DNA of 64,000 bases from Fibrobacter sp. UWR3 (GCF_900143055.1 NZ_FRCW01000002.1:400889-464888); one strand, 5' to 3'; counted from the stretch's first letter, positions 8,067 to 17,434 are shown. Notes: generated by a model from the sequence alone, not told the origin. Numbers and translations: made by a program.

Positions 8067-9947
8067 ATGGTCGTCGATCAAGAACACACCGGTATCATGC
8101 GCAAGAAGACTCACCCGCGGCAGTTGGGCGTACCCCTGAACCGCTGGGGCCGTAACCTTATTTCGTGCTGCCCGTTCCATTCGCCCGAAGAGACGTCGTT
8201 GTTCTTCTACGACGCGCTGGGCTACTGGCGTTACCGCTGCCTGCAGTGCGGCAGCGAAGGCGACTTGGTCGAATTCGTGATGCGCAGCCGCTTCAACGGG
8301 CTCGAGGAGCCCGCCGCCCGTGCCGAAGCTATGGAATTCCTGGGAGCCCAGGAACACGAGCAGGACAGCGACCCCGACGAACATCCGTGGATTAAGGAAA
8401 TCGGCGGCGAGAAGTCCCGCGTGCTCGAGAACTTCGTACGCTACTGCCACTGGGCCGCCTGCAAGAGCCCCTCTTCCGCAGAATTTTTCGAGAGCCGCGG
8501 CTGGAGCATCGGCCAGGCGCAGCTCTACGGTCTCGGCTACTACAGCGGCGATCCGGAACCCTTCTACAGTTACTGCATGCTTTCGGGCATCGAGCGCCAC
8601 CAGGTATCGTTCTACCTCGACAACCTCGAGGCATACCACGAACCGCGCATCACCATCCCGGCACGCAACTCCAAGGGGCTCATCCACTCCGTGTACGGTC
8701 GCTCCATGGAAGATGACGGCGAGCACAATCCGTACATCTCGTATGCCTCGGGTCCGGTCGACATCCCGTTCAACATCCAGCCCGACAACGACAACCCGAT
8801 TATAGTGGAAGGCATGTTCGATGCTCTGACCGCAGACCTCGCGGGCATCCCCGGCGTGGTATCCACGATGTACCAGGACCTCACGATGAGCCACCTGTAC
8901 AAGCTCAAGGCTTGCGGGGCAAATTCCGTGACCCTCATCCTCAGGCGCGACGCGAACCGCAGGAGCCAGGAATACCGCATCCAGGACTACCTGAAGATGG
9001 CGGAAACTCAGGGGCTCAAGTTCAAGTCCATCGTGCTCCCGAAAGACGAGACGGTAGACCTGCTCGTGCGCAACTACGGCGCAGACCACCTGCTGAACCT
9101 CATCAACGAGACGGAAGAGGATACGGTCCACACGCACCGCCGTTCCATGCTGCTGCAGGACATCAAGGAGAACTTCGACACTGCGATGGGCTGCCCGCCC
9201 GACGAAAGCGTGGGCTACCCGCTCAACACGTTCCCGCAGCTGTCCAGGGATATCGACGGCATCCAGTCCGGCATCTTCTACGTGTCGTCGAACCCGTTCA
9301 ACCTGAAGACGTCCCTGCTCTCGAGTTTCGCGCTCGACCTCATCGAGACCAACAAGGATATCAAGCTCATCTACATCGCGCTCGAGACACCGCGCCGCCA
9401 GATATTCGACCGCATGATCGCGATGCTCACCGGGCTTTCGGTGCTCGACGTGCGCAAGAAGAACACGGACGAAGAAGTCAACGCGAGGATTCTTGAGGCG
9501 ACGCGCGCCCTCATGGGCTACGTGCGCGACAACCGCCTGGAAATCTGGGAAGACCAGCCCTCGTTCGACAACAAGGAACTGCTCGCCACGCTCAAGGAAG
9601 AACAGCGCGAACACGCGGGCCTCGTCGTGATTATCGACGGCATCGACCACTTCAAGGTGACCGACCGCCCCGACCTCGCCGACATCCACGAGAGGCGTTC
9701 CTCCGTAATGCTCGACATCTACAAGACGCTCGACATCCCGCTGTTCATCGGCGGCGAGATTGTAGACGAGAACGGAGCGCTTATCGCGCCGCGCGCCTAC
9801 CTGCGCGATTCCGACGCCATCTACTGGCTTGAATCCAAGGACGGCGAACTTGCGCTGAACGTCAATTCCAAGCGCCTCGGCAACAACAACTTCTACAACG
9901 GCAAGCTTTCTATAGACCCGCAGTCCAACCGCATCCAGGAAGCCTGA
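8067..9947 (+). CDS. CHC2-zinc-finger primase / RecA-fold fusion protein
   Basis: A 626-residue protein with the domain order of phage T7 gp4 and Twinkle. An N-terminal DnaG-type CHC2 zinc finger (Cys35, His38 in CPFH; Cys58, Cys61 in CLQCGSEGD) is followed by a TOPRIM-like region (Glu248 in VEGMFDALTAD; LILRRDANRR) and from about residue 385 a DnaB-like RecA fold. The Walker A position reads SSNPFNLKTSLL around Lys414, lacking the usual glycines, while Walker B (VVIIDGID, Asp524) is kept. Primase and helicase activity are therefore uncertain; a regulatory or phage-derived role is possible. Start supported by GAGAGG upstream. Its stop overlaps the next start (TGATG). Confidence 0.75.
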   Translation: MVVDQEHTGIMRKKTHPRQLGVPLNRWGRNLISCCPFHSPEETSLFFYDALGYWRYRCLQCGSEGDLVEFVMRSRFNGLEEPAARAEAMEFLGAQEHEQDSDPDEHPWIKEIGGEKSRVLENFVRYCHWAACKSPSSAEFFESRGWSIGQAQLYGLGYYSGDPEPFYSYCMLSGIERHQVSFYLDNLEAYHEPRITIPARNSKGLIHSVYGRSMEDDGEHNPYISYASGPVDIPFNIQPDNDNPIIVEGMFDALTADLAGIPGVVSTMYQDLTMSHLYKLKACGANSVTLILRRDANRRSQEYRIQDYLKMAETQGLKFKSIVLPKDETVDLLVRNYGADHLLNLINETEEDTVHTHRRSMLLQDIKENFDTAMGCPPDESVGYPLNTFPQLSRDIDGIQSGIFYVSSNPFNLKTSLLSSFALDLIETNKDIKLIYIALETPRRQIFDRMIAMLTGLSVLDVRKKNTDEEVNARILEATRALMGYVRDNRLEIWEDQPSFDNKELLATLKEEQREHAGLVVIIDGIDHFKVTDRPDLADIHERRSSVMLDIYKTLDIPLFIGGEIVDENGALIAPRAYLRDSDAIYWLESKDGELALNVNSKRLGNNNFYNGKLSIDPQSNRIQEA

Positions 9948-11149
9948 TGTTCACCATCGTGGACTTCAACAACTTCTGGAGCCCCTCGGGCGGCGGCGTG
10001 CGCCGTTACCACCTGCAAAAGATGGCATTCTACGAAAGGCTCGCTTCGCGCGACCCTGGAGCGGGCGTGCTTTCCGTATTCGTGATGCCCGATTCCAAAA
10101 CGTTTACCGAAGCGAAGAGCGAGAGCCTCGTCATCGAGCACGTGCAGGCGTTCAAGTTCCCGGGCAACTGGGAATACCGCTTTATCTGGAAACTCTCGCA
10201 GGTAGAGCCTGTACTCGCGAAATACAAGCCCGATATAATCGAGGTGGGTTCGCCCTACATTCTCCCGACGGTAGTGCGCCGTGCGGCAAGGCGCGTGAGC
10301 CCCGAATCGAAACTGGTGGGGTTCTGGCACGCGGACTTTCCCGTGACCTACGTGGGTCGCCCCGTCGCGAAGAAACTTGGAGTAGGTCTCGGCACGTTCG
10401 CCCGCAAGGAAGCGTTCTGGTACGCCCGCAAGGAATTCAAGGGATTCGACTGCATCCAGGCTTCCTCGAAGGAGGCGATGGCAAGGCTGCGCAAGAACAG
10501 CCTGCCCGACCCGCGCTGGATCCCGCTGGGATGCGACATCGAGATGTTCTCGCCCACAAAGCGCGATGAATCGCTTGTTGCCGAACTCAAGGCGGGCAAT
10601 CCCGAAAGACTCACGATGTTCTTCCCGCACAGGCACTGCAACGAGAAGGGAATCGACCTCGTACTCGGGGCTTACGACATTCTCACGCAAAAGCTCGGGC
10701 ACGAGCCCGCCATCGTATTCGCGGGCACGGGACCGAGCCTCCCGCTTGTCGAAGAAGCGGCAAGCAAGCACGAGCATATCCGCTACATCGGGTTCGTGAA
10801 TTCCATCGACGAGATGGCGCGCTACTACGCGAGCGTGGATTTGGGGCTGGCGCTTTCGGGCTGGGAAACCTTCGGGCTCTCGATACTTGAAAGCATGGCA
10901 AGCGGGAACGCGCAAATCGGTGCCTCCGCGGGGGCCGCATTCGAGCACGTTACCGAAAGCGGTGCGGGCATAATCCTCAAGGAGCGCACGCCCGAAGCGC
11001 TCGCCGACGCCATCGTGGAACTCTACCACAGCGATATGGCGGCCATGAAGCAGAAGGCCCGCGCATACGCCGAAAAGTTCAGCTGGAACGACTGCTTCAA
11101 ACGGCAGCTGGATCTCTATAGACAAATTTGTAACAAAGACCAGGAATGA
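9947..11149 (+). CDS. GT4-family glycosyltransferase
   Basis: A 400-residue GT-B-fold glycosyltransferase, retaining type, expected on the cytoplasmic side of the inner membrane. The N-terminal half contains the acceptor-side motif GGGVRRYHLQKM, the C-terminal half the nucleotide-sugar part: GCDIEMFSP, FFPHRHCNEKGIDLVL, VFAGTGP and the donor motif GWETFGLSILESMASGN, where the two glutamates of the EX7E pattern sit. The start overlaps the stop of the primase-like gene by one base and its own end overlaps the LTA-synthase-like gene by four, so the three are translated together. The sugar and acceptor cannot be read from the sequence. Confidence 0.85.
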   Translation: MFTIVDFNNFWSPSGGGVRRYHLQKMAFYERLASRDPGAGVLSVFVMPDSKTFTEAKSESLVIEHVQAFKFPGNWEYRFIWKLSQVEPVLAKYKPDIIEVGSPYILPTVVRRAARRVSPESKLVGFWHADFPVTYVGRPVAKKLGVGLGTFARKEAFWYARKEFKGFDCIQASSKEAMARLRKNSLPDPRWIPLGCDIEMFSPTKRDESLVAELKAGNPERLTMFFPHRHCNEKGIDLVLGAYDILTQKLGHEPAIVFAGTGPSLPLVEEAASKHEHIRYIGFVNSIDEMARYYASVDLGLALSGWETFGLSILESMASGNAQIGASAGAAFEHVTESGAGIILKERTPEALADAIVELYHSDMAAMKQKARAYAEKFSWNDCFKRQLDLYRQICNKDQE

Positions 11150-13239
11150 AACAGGCTTTTTTAAACGTATTGAAGAAAATAGGGGCTAGTGTCGCCCCCC
11201 TGCAGAACCTCGTGCTGATTTCGCTTGCAGCATGGGTCACACATATTGTCTTGCGCGTACTGCTCCTGTTCCGCAGCAACCCCTACGGCTTCCCGTTCGT
11301 CTCTAAGCCGGACTGGTTCATTTTCCATGCAGTGTGCATCGACTTCATGTGGATTGTGAACGCCCTCGTGGTGTTCCTGATTCTGGGCGGAATCGCTGTC
11401 CGCATCGCTAGCGGCTCTAATGCAATCGGGACAGGGACCGCCGCCACCCGCAGAGTCGCGGTAGTCACAAAAGTCACGACCATTCTCTACGCCGTTTTCC
11501 ATACCGCAATCTTGCTCCTGACGCTTCTGGACAACGAGACGCAGCGATTCTTGGGCGGGCATTTGACCTTCGGGCTTGTAGACACCTACAAGGACACATC
11601 CTCCATCATCGTGTTCTACGACTACGTGGCAAACGATCTTTCCGTACCGTACCTGCAGTTTGTGGTGTTGGCTCTTATGCTCCCGCTAACATACGGTGTT
11701 TACAGATTGCTTTGCAAGTGGTACCGTTCCCGCGAAGGCTTAAGCGAGAACCGTTTCTATGTCAAGAAATCCGTCATCGCGATGCTCATCTTCTACATCG
11801 CATCGTACTCGTTCGTTTACTTTATCTGGACCGGCAACGCCCGCATGACAAAGCTCCGTCCGGTCGTTTCGCTAATTTACAACGACCTGTTCGTGGCAAA
11901 GAAGGCGAGCGGCCTTACAGACGCCGACCTTGGCACGTACCGCACGGCCTACCAGAACCTGTGGCAAAAAATCGAGGGCGATTCCGACTGGCAATTCTCC
12001 GACGCGAAGGAAGGAAACGGTCTCCCGCTTTACCGCGTGCCGAGTGCGGAACTCCTGAACAGCGAAAAGCTCAAGGCCCAGCGCGAAATGCAGCCAAATT
12101 TTATATTGGTGCTCATGGAATCGCAGCGCGGTTGGAATACCGGCTACATGAATCCGCAACTCCAGCCCTCGCCCACGCCGTTCATGGATTCGCTCGCGGC
12201 CCATTCGCACGTGTGGATGCGCATGCATACGAGCGGCGTGCCCACTACCGGCGGCGTACTCTCGACGCACATCGGCATTCCGCACCATTCCAGACTCGCG
12301 CAGGCGACCGACCTTGCGCACGTAACGCTCCCGAGCTTTGTGCAGGTGCTGACCGAAAACGGCTACAGCACGCATTACATGTCTGCCGCCGACCCCGCCT
12401 GGGATAATCTGGGCGTGTGGATGTCCAAGTGGTACACGCAACAGCATTACAACCGCGAACGCGAAGACGATTCCACCTTCATCGACAACGCGATTGAATA
12501 CGTGCGCGACACGCTTTCTAAAGAAGGCAAACCCTTCCTTGCAACGCTCATGACGCGCTCGAACCATTACCCGTTCAACTTTGCCGCGGGCATGACCGAC
12601 GAAGAAAAGAGCCGCCCGCTGCAGGAGCGCATCAACGTGACCATGGGCTATGCCGACAGGCAAATCGCCCGCTTTATTCGCGCTGTCGAAAACGAGGAAT
12701 GGTACAAGAACACCTACGTGATCATCATGGCGGACCACGGATTCCCCCTGGGTGAAAACGGCGTTTCTACCATGAACGGCGGCGGATTTTCGAACGTGAG
12801 CTGGATTCCGTTCTTTATTCACGGGAAGGGGCTCGAAGCCGTCCGTGACACGACTCCTGCCGCTCAGATTGACATCGCGCCCACGGTGCTTGAACTTGCG
12901 GGATTCGCCGTACCGAATATATTTATGGGACATAACTTGCTGCGCGGTGGTTCGGCAAGCTCACCAACCGAGGCCGATTCCGTGCCGGAACCGCTCGCAG
13001 GCCTTTCCCTCGGGGCGTATTCGGGTTATGCCGCCATCGGGCTCGACGGTTACCGCTTTATCGCGAAATACCCCGCCCAGGACGAGACGCACATCTTTGC
13101 CGACAGCGACACCCGCCAGGAAAACGAGCTCACCGGCAAGTTGCAAAACGAAGAAGGCCGCCCAATAGAAACTTATTTAGGTGCGACCCTCGATACATTG
13201 CTCAAGATTTCGGATTACTCGCTCGAACGCGGGCTTTAA
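11146..13239 (+). CDS. LTA-synthase/sulfatase-family membrane enzyme (phospho-group transferase)
   Basis: A 697-residue protein of the alkaline-phosphatase superfamily, LtaS/OpgB branch. About five transmembrane helices (to about residue 235) are followed by a large periplasmic catalytic domain: metal-binding Glu in LVLMESQRG, a threonine candidate nucleophile in SGVPTTGG, and Asp530-His531 in MADHGFP. Such enzymes move phosphoglycerol or phosphoethanolamine from a lipid to a glycan; in a Gram-negative cell the acceptor would be periplasmic or surface polysaccharide. ATGA overlap with the glycosyltransferase upstream. A 20-base palindromic repeat at 12949-12969 lies in frame near the C-terminus. 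The stop overlaps that of the convergent gene. Confidence 0.8.
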   Translation: MKQAFLNVLKKIGASVAPLQNLVLISLAAWVTHIVLRVLLLFRSNPYGFPFVSKPDWFIFHAVCIDFMWIVNALVVFLILGGIAVRIASGSNAIGTGTAATRRVAVVTKVTTILYAVFHTAILLLTLLDNETQRFLGGHLTFGLVDTYKDTSSIIVFYDYVANDLSVPYLQFVVLALMLPLTYGVYRLLCKWYRSREGLSENRFYVKKSVIAMLIFYIASYSFVYFIWTGNARMTKLRPVVSLIYNDLFVAKKASGLTDADLGTYRTAYQNLWQKIEGDSDWQFSDAKEGNGLPLYRVPSAELLNSEKLKAQREMQPNFILVLMESQRGWNTGYMNPQLQPSPTPFMDSLAAHSHVWMRMHTSGVPTTGGVLSTHIGIPHHSRLAQATDLAHVTLPSFVQVLTENGYSTHYMSAADPAWDNLGVWMSKWYTQQHYNREREDDSTFIDNAIEYVRDTLSKEGKPFLATLMTRSNHYPFNFAAGMTDEEKSRPLQERINVTMGYADRQIARFIRAVENEEWYKNTYVIIMADHGFPLGENGVSTMNGGGFSNVSWIPFFIHGKGLEAVRDTTPAAQIDIAPTVLELAGFAVPNIFMGHNLLRGGSASSPTEADSVPEPLAGLSLGAYSGYAAIGLDGYRFIAKYPAQDETHIFADSDTRQENELTGKLQNEEGRPIETYLGATLDTLLKISDYSLERGL
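12949..12969 (+). repeat. REP-like short repeat inside a gene
   Basis: GTTCGGCAAGCTCACCAACC lies in frame in the LTA-synthase-like gene and is found again with one change at 20629-20648 inside a glycosyltransferase gene; a related core occurs in the intergenic repeat at 19472-19515. Confidence 0.6.
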
Positions 13240-13847
13240 ATTCTAAACGCGATGCCGCCACTCATAAAGCCGCGATAGCCCGCACCCAGCTCTGCATAAA
13301 CGCTCACATACGGGAACAGGAATTCCAGACCGACTGGCGTCAACTGGACGGAGGGCAATCCGACGCTTTCCAGCCCGCTGTCAAATTCAAGCAAGGCTCC
13401 GACGCCTATGCGACTGTATGGCCTGAAATGGTCAAAGAGCGTAAACCAGTTGAACTTGCCCTCGACCGCAATGTGTATCAGGTGGTGGTCCAGGAAATCG
13501 TCCGCCTTACAGTACATTTCATGGTCGGTGCCTTCGCAAACGCTTTCATAGGAACTGTAGTACTCGTAAGAGGCCACAAGACCCGCCTCAATATGAGGGG
13601 TAAAGACGTAGCGTGCGCCTAGGCTCGCTACCGTATAATTCGATTCATAGTCGACTTCGTCGGGAACGTCGCATTTTCCATTATTGCAATAATCGAAATC
13701 CTCCAGCGATCCGCCCAGAACTGTAAGGCTCGAGTAAGTCGCAAAGCCACCACCCACGTCAATGACAAAGCGTTCTTGAGGAATTGATTCCCCGGCAAGA
13801 GCCGGAACAGCGAACAACGCCGCAATCAGAACAAAGCATTTTCTCAT
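13236..13847 (-). CDS. Exported beta-barrel-like protein, unknown function
   Basis: About 203 residues from the ATG at 13847, which begins a clear signal peptide (MRKCFVLIAALFAVPALAGES); the reading frame extends further upstream but without a better start. The mature part has alternating hydrophobic and polar residues with many Gly and Tyr and ends in aromatic/hydrophobic residues (GGIAFRI), as in small outer-membrane barrels. Four cysteines lie in one loop (CNNGKCDVPD and CEGTDHEMYC). Convergent with the upstream gene: both stops fall within a shared TTTAAA. No family is recognised. Confidence 0.65.
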   Translation of the reverse strand: MRKCFVLIAALFAVPALAGESIPQERFVIDVGGGFATYSSLTVLGGSLEDFDYCNNGKCDVPDEVDYESNYTVASLGARYVFTPHIEAGLVASYEYYSSYESVCEGTDHEMYCKADDFLDHHLIHIAVEGKFNWFTLFDHFRPYSRIGVGALLEFDSGLESVGLPSVQLTPVGLEFLFPYVSVYAELGAGYRGFMSGGIAFRI

Positions 13848-13896
13848 ATAAAAGAAAATACAAAAAAAACGTCGTTTATAAACTACAGTCAAAGTC

Positions 13897-14152
13897 AGAA
13901 GCGAGTATAGCAAGGCCGCAGACCCCGAAGCCGTATTCTAAATACGGCGAGTCGGTCGAGAAGGATGTTATGCGAAGCTTATACACTAAGCCGAAGCTAG
14001 AAGCGAGCAGAACGACGCCACAGGACCGAAGCTGTATAAAAATACAGCGAGTGTCCGAGAAAATCTATGAGGCGAGTGCAGCGCAAGCATATTTATATGG
14101 TTGCATTGCCGAGCCGATTAGATTTCTGCAAGGATGTTATGCGAAGCTTATA
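13897..14152. repeat. Two-unit structured intergenic repeat
   Basis: This gene-free stretch of about 310 bases holds two diverged repeat units starting with AGAAGCGAG at 13897 and 13999. Each has a hairpin: GCCGTATT/AATACGGC (13930-13937 and 13941-13948, loop CTA) and GCTGTAT/ATACAGC (14031-14037 and 14042-14048, loop AAAA). Each hairpin is enclosed by an outer pair that changes in step, GACC with GGTC in unit 1 and GGAC with GTCC in unit 2. A 23-base segment is repeated exactly at 13961-13983 and 14130-14152. No coding frame or terminator is evident. Confidence 0.75.
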
Positions 14153-14158
14153 GCGAGG

Positions 14159-16807
14159 CTATTTTTTCTTGAGCCAGGCACCGCACAAATACATCGTAAA
14201 GATGATGCTTGTAATCAGGAACATCGCGATGCTGATGCATGCGAGGTCGCCGATGCCCTTCAGGCCGCGGTGGGTGGTGAACAGGAACCCGACAAAGCCC
14301 GCAATCGTCGTGGTGGAACTTGCCATCACGTTACGGCCGGTGGTATCCATCAGTTGACGGAGCGTCAGATTCTTGTCGCTCATCCACGAGGTAATCATGT
14401 GAATCGTGGAGTCGATTCCGATACCGAGCGCCATCGGGATAACAATCACGTTGTAAATGCTTATCTTCCCGAATTCAAACATGTCGGTGAGGAACCCGAG
14501 AAGCCCAAGGGTGAGGAGTGTTCCCATGCCAAAGGAAATGCAGCCTGCCAAGAAGAGTTTCGGCTTGCGGAAAGAAATGACCAGCGTACCGAAAATCACG
14601 AGAATAATCACCAGCGCAAGCCTGAAGCTATCCTTCTTCACGGAGTCGATCACGTCGGAAAGAATGAACTGCGAGGAGAACGTGCGCAGGTCTTCGCCGT
14701 CAAAGTTCCAATGGCCATAGCGTTCTTGGAATCGGTGCAACGCGTGGGCATCCCAGCTCGGGAAGTCACCGTAGATAAAGCCAATTTTTCCATAGCTGCC
14801 GTCCTTTTCACGCAACAGGTCAAGAGTCCAGCTCGGGACATCTTCGGCGGTAAAGGTTTTCTCTACAGAGGATAGCTTGCGCAGGTTCGCAATATTCACG
14901 GAATCTTCGCCCTCGGCACGATCAAACACGCGGGCCTCTACAAGGTCGCGGATTTCTTCGATGATTTCGAGGCGGGCTTCCTGGGAATCTTTTGGCGGAA
15001 CGAAACTCTTGAGGGTGAGGAAACTTCCGAGGGTGGAATCGTGTTCCACGTGCAGGCGCACCATCAGTGTGTCATAAAGTTTGTCGAGCTGTTCGGGCTT
15101 AGAACCCATCACGGCGGCCGGTGTCGACGTTACCGCCTTACCTGTAGCACGCGTCACCTTCGTAGAAATCTTGTTCTTCGAGGCCGATACGTTCGTCGAG
15201 ACGCGACGCAGGTTACGGAGGTTGTGTTCGAAGTCCACATCCTGTGCAAACCAAATGGAAACTGCACCGAGCGCAAAGCTCGCAAAGGCCGCATACTTGA
15301 AGAACTTGAGGATTTTCGCCTCGTCCCAGGACTTGGGCAACAGGGAATTTTCCGGAGCCTTCGGGATTCCGCCCATGCACTTGATAAAGACGGGGAGCAC
15401 AAGCACAGAGGTAAGCATGCTGAAAAATACGCCTACGGAGGCCACCACGCCGAACTCATAGAACCCACGGAAGTGCGCAGCGAGAAGAGTCAAGAAAGCA
15501 GCAATCGTCGTGAAGCTTGCGAGCAAGAAGGGCTTGAGCATCTTCCTCTGGGCGTGTTCCAGCACTTCTTCAAGGGTGGCGTATTTGTGCAAAAGTTTCT
15601 GCGATGTTCCCAAGATGTGAATCGAGTAGTCGATACCGATGCCCAGAATGATGGAGGCGACAAACACCGTGAACGGGTTCAGCTTCCCGTAGAACAGGGC
15701 CGTAAACGCAAGCGTCGGGAGGCAGGCGTACAGCACCGAAGCAGTCACCAGAATCGGGCCCTTTACGCTCCTGAAGAAGAATATGGTGAGGAAGATGATA
15801 AGCACCAGGCTGATGGCGAAGGAGAAAACGGAATCGTTGGCCACTTCATCCACTTCCTTGAGGCCCTCGTAGGTGCCTTCCACCGTAAAGCGTGTGGGCA
15901 CCGGGTACGTCTTGCTGCTGAAATAGGCAAGCAAGGAATCGGTGCGGGCCAAGATATGCGTCACGAATTCGTAGTCGGTAGAAGGCTTGATGAGCTTCGC
16001 GTTCACCACGCCGTTGTAGAGAATCTTCCCGGTACTATCCGGGCGCGGGGAACCAATCAGGCGGTTCTTGAGTTCAGAAGGAATCGTCGACTTGGAATCC
16101 CATTCCACTTCTTCGTTCGAGGCGGCCTTCGCATCGATTGTGTCGCCCTTGGATTTCTTGAAGAATGCGTCAAAGGCACTCACCGCCTCGTCAGGGAGGC
16201 CGAGTTCCTGCGGCAGGTTCTCGTCAAACCACACGCGTTCCTTTTTCGCGGGCGCGGCAGCCACTTGCGCGGAGTCAGGTCCCTGAGCCTGCCGAAGGGA
16301 CGAATCAGTCGAGGCGTCGCCCAGCAAATCCACAACGAGCGGGCCGTTCTTGCGGCCAATTTCAAGCTGCAAATCCTCAAGATTGTCGCGGATATTCTCG
16401 AGGTGCTTTACCGGCAGATAAAGAAGTGCATTGTCCTTGAAAAACTGGTTGTCGTTATCCACCTGGGTTGAAACGAAGTCTCCCTGCCAGTTCTTGTGAA
16501 TGTAATCGGCAATGGAATCCTGCAAGGCCACCACCAGGTTCACGTCCTCGCTCTGGATGGCAATCATGAACTTGTCGGTGGATCCGAAACGCTGGTACGA
16601 TTCCTCGAGAGCCTTCACGCTCGGGGTGCCCTCGGGCAGCAGGTGCGAAAGGTCGGCATCTAGCTTAAGGCCCGGCTTAAAGAGAATAGGAACCGCAAAC
16701 AGAACCGCCAAAATCAGGTAGAAGGCAAGTGCCTTGTACTGGTGCCTGCAAATCAGCGGAATGTACCAATTGGAAAATCTTTCGGGAAGTGATTTCTTGT
16801 TAGCCAT
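14159..16807 (-). CDS. MMPL/RND-superfamily exporter
   Basis: An 882-residue inner-membrane transporter with the internal duplication of RND proteins: one N-terminal helix, a large periplasmic loop, a block of helices (about 325-490), a second large loop and a second block (about 735-880). The motif GIGIDYSIHI in the first half and GIGIDSTIHM in the second are the paired motifs of MMPL/Patched-type permeases that carry the proton-relay Asp. Such proteins export lipids or hydrophobic molecules. The ATG at 16807 (MANKKSLPERF) is preferred to an upstream start. In frame within the first loop sits a short palindromic repeat (16279-16301) translated as LRQAQGP, flanked by a low-complexity tract, so the loop tolerates insertions. 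Confidence 0.85.
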   Translation of the reverse strand: MANKKSLPERFSNWYIPLICRHQYKALAFYLILAVLFAVPILFKPGLKLDADLSHLLPEGTPSVKALEESYQRFGSTDKFMIAIQSEDVNLVVALQDSIADYIHKNWQGDFVSTQVDNDNQFFKDNALLYLPVKHLENIRDNLEDLQLEIGRKNGPLVVDLLGDASTDSSLRQAQGPDSAQVAAAPAKKERVWFDENLPQELGLPDEAVSAFDAFFKKSKGDTIDAKAASNEEVEWDSKSTIPSELKNRLIGSPRPDSTGKILYNGVVNAKLIKPSTDYEFVTHILARTDSLLAYFSSKTYPVPTRFTVEGTYEGLKEVDEVANDSVFSFAISLVLIIFLTIFFFRSVKGPILVTASVLYACLPTLAFTALFYGKLNPFTVFVASIILGIGIDYSIHILGTSQKLLHKYATLEEVLEHAQRKMLKPFLLASFTTIAAFLTLLAAHFRGFYEFGVVASVGVFFSMLTSVLVLPVFIKCMGGIPKAPENSLLPKSWDEAKILKFFKYAAFASFALGAVSIWFAQDVDFEHNLRNLRRVSTNVSASKNKISTKVTRATGKAVTSTPAAVMGSKPEQLDKLYDTLMVRLHVEHDSTLGSFLTLKSFVPPKDSQEARLEIIEEIRDLVEARVFDRAEGEDSVNIANLRKLSSVEKTFTAEDVPSWTLDLLREKDGSYGKIGFIYGDFPSWDAHALHRFQERYGHWNFDGEDLRTFSSQFILSDVIDSVKKDSFRLALVIILVIFGTLVISFRKPKLFLAGCISFGMGTLLTLGLLGFLTDMFEFGKISIYNVIVIPMALGIGIDSTIHMITSWMSDKNLTLRQLMDTTGRNVMASSTTTIAGFVGFLFTTHRGLKGIGDLACISIAMFLITSIIFTMYLCGAWLKKK
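16279..16301. repeat. Palindromic repeat inserted in frame in exporter gene
   Basis: GTCCCT and AGGGAC (16279-16284, 16296-16301) flank GAGCCTGCCGA. The element encodes LRQAQGP in the minus-strand gene. It resembles widely dispersed palindromic repeats of gut bacteria that are seen in coding sequence. Confidence 0.7.
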
Positions 16808-16920
16808 ATAAGGCAATATAATAAAAAGGGCCGCATACGGCACGGCACGCGACTCAAGTTATTGATAATCACGCATATATTCCTGATAAAAAGACGTAGT
16901 TGAAACATTACAAACGCGTT

Positions 16921-16936
16921 TGATATTATAATATCA
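16921..16936. promoter_or_regulatory. Perfect 16-base palindrome upstream of small lipoprotein
   Basis: TGATATTATAATATCA is identical to its reverse complement and lies in an AT-rich intergenic region between the exporter start and the lipoprotein at 17019. It could be an operator for a dimeric regulator of either divergent gene; AT-rich palindromes also arise by chance. Confidence 0.35.
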
Positions 16937-17018
16937 TATTATGTAAATGCATAATAGTTTATTTTTCAATCCATTGACGGTCACTAAAAAATGTATTTTT
17001 ATTAAAATAGGGTAATGT

Positions 17019-17396
17019 ATGAAAAACATTGTATTAATAATGACATGCTTTTTTTTCATGGTCAGCTGCCAAAGCACAGGTTTTTTAATGGCAAGAGCAA
17101 ATGTAACCATGATAAACGAGCCTTATCCGGCAAAAAGCGAAAATGCAAATATTGAAGTTTATGTAACTAAAATACCATCCGAACCATACATTGAATTAGC
17201 ACAAATTACATGCGATGATACTGAAGATGATTGGAATTTAAAACAGATAAAAATAAAAGCTCGTGAAATAGGAGCTGACGGAATAATCATTTTGGGCAAA
17301 TCAACATCTAGTACTGTAGGAGTTCCTATCGGAAACATATACTATATGGCATCCGAAGAATATGGTATGAAAGCAATTGCTTTTAAATATAAGTGA
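17019..17396 (+). CDS. Small AT-rich lipoprotein of unknown function
   Basis: A 125-residue lipoprotein: hydrophobic leader MKNIVLIMTCFFFMVSC with the lipobox cysteine at residue 17. The mature part includes PYIELAQITCDD and IKIKAREIGADGIIILG, a pattern seen in several families of small bacterial lipoproteins with an alpha/beta fold, but no specific family is assigned. An AGGG-type ribosome site precedes the ATG. Its base composition is far more AT-rich than either neighbour and it stands alone between two minus-strand genes, which suggests acquisition by transfer. Confidence 0.75.
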   Translation: MKNIVLIMTCFFFMVSCQSTGFLMARANVTMINEPYPAKSENANIEVYVTKIPSEPYIELAQITCDDTEDDWNLKQIKIKAREIGADGIIILGKSTSSTVGVPIGNIYYMASEEYGMKAIAFKYK

Positions 17397-17434
17397 TTTG
17401 CAAATTTAAAGCACTATTACTGAAGCAATCATTC

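Noticed and set aside
8010..9689. Long minus-strand open frame of 559 codons opposite the primase-like gene
   Set aside because: Composition is the antisense of a GC-rich gene (Val, Arg, Glu and His in excess), with no domain or ribosome site, and the plus-strand protein has clear motifs.
16974..17005. Promoter TTGACG before the small lipoprotein
   Set aside because: No convincing -10 at 16-18 bases; only T/A-rich sequence.
17019..17396. Toxin or phage gene on the AT-rich island
   Set aside because: The protein has a plain lipobox leader and no toxin or phage motif.
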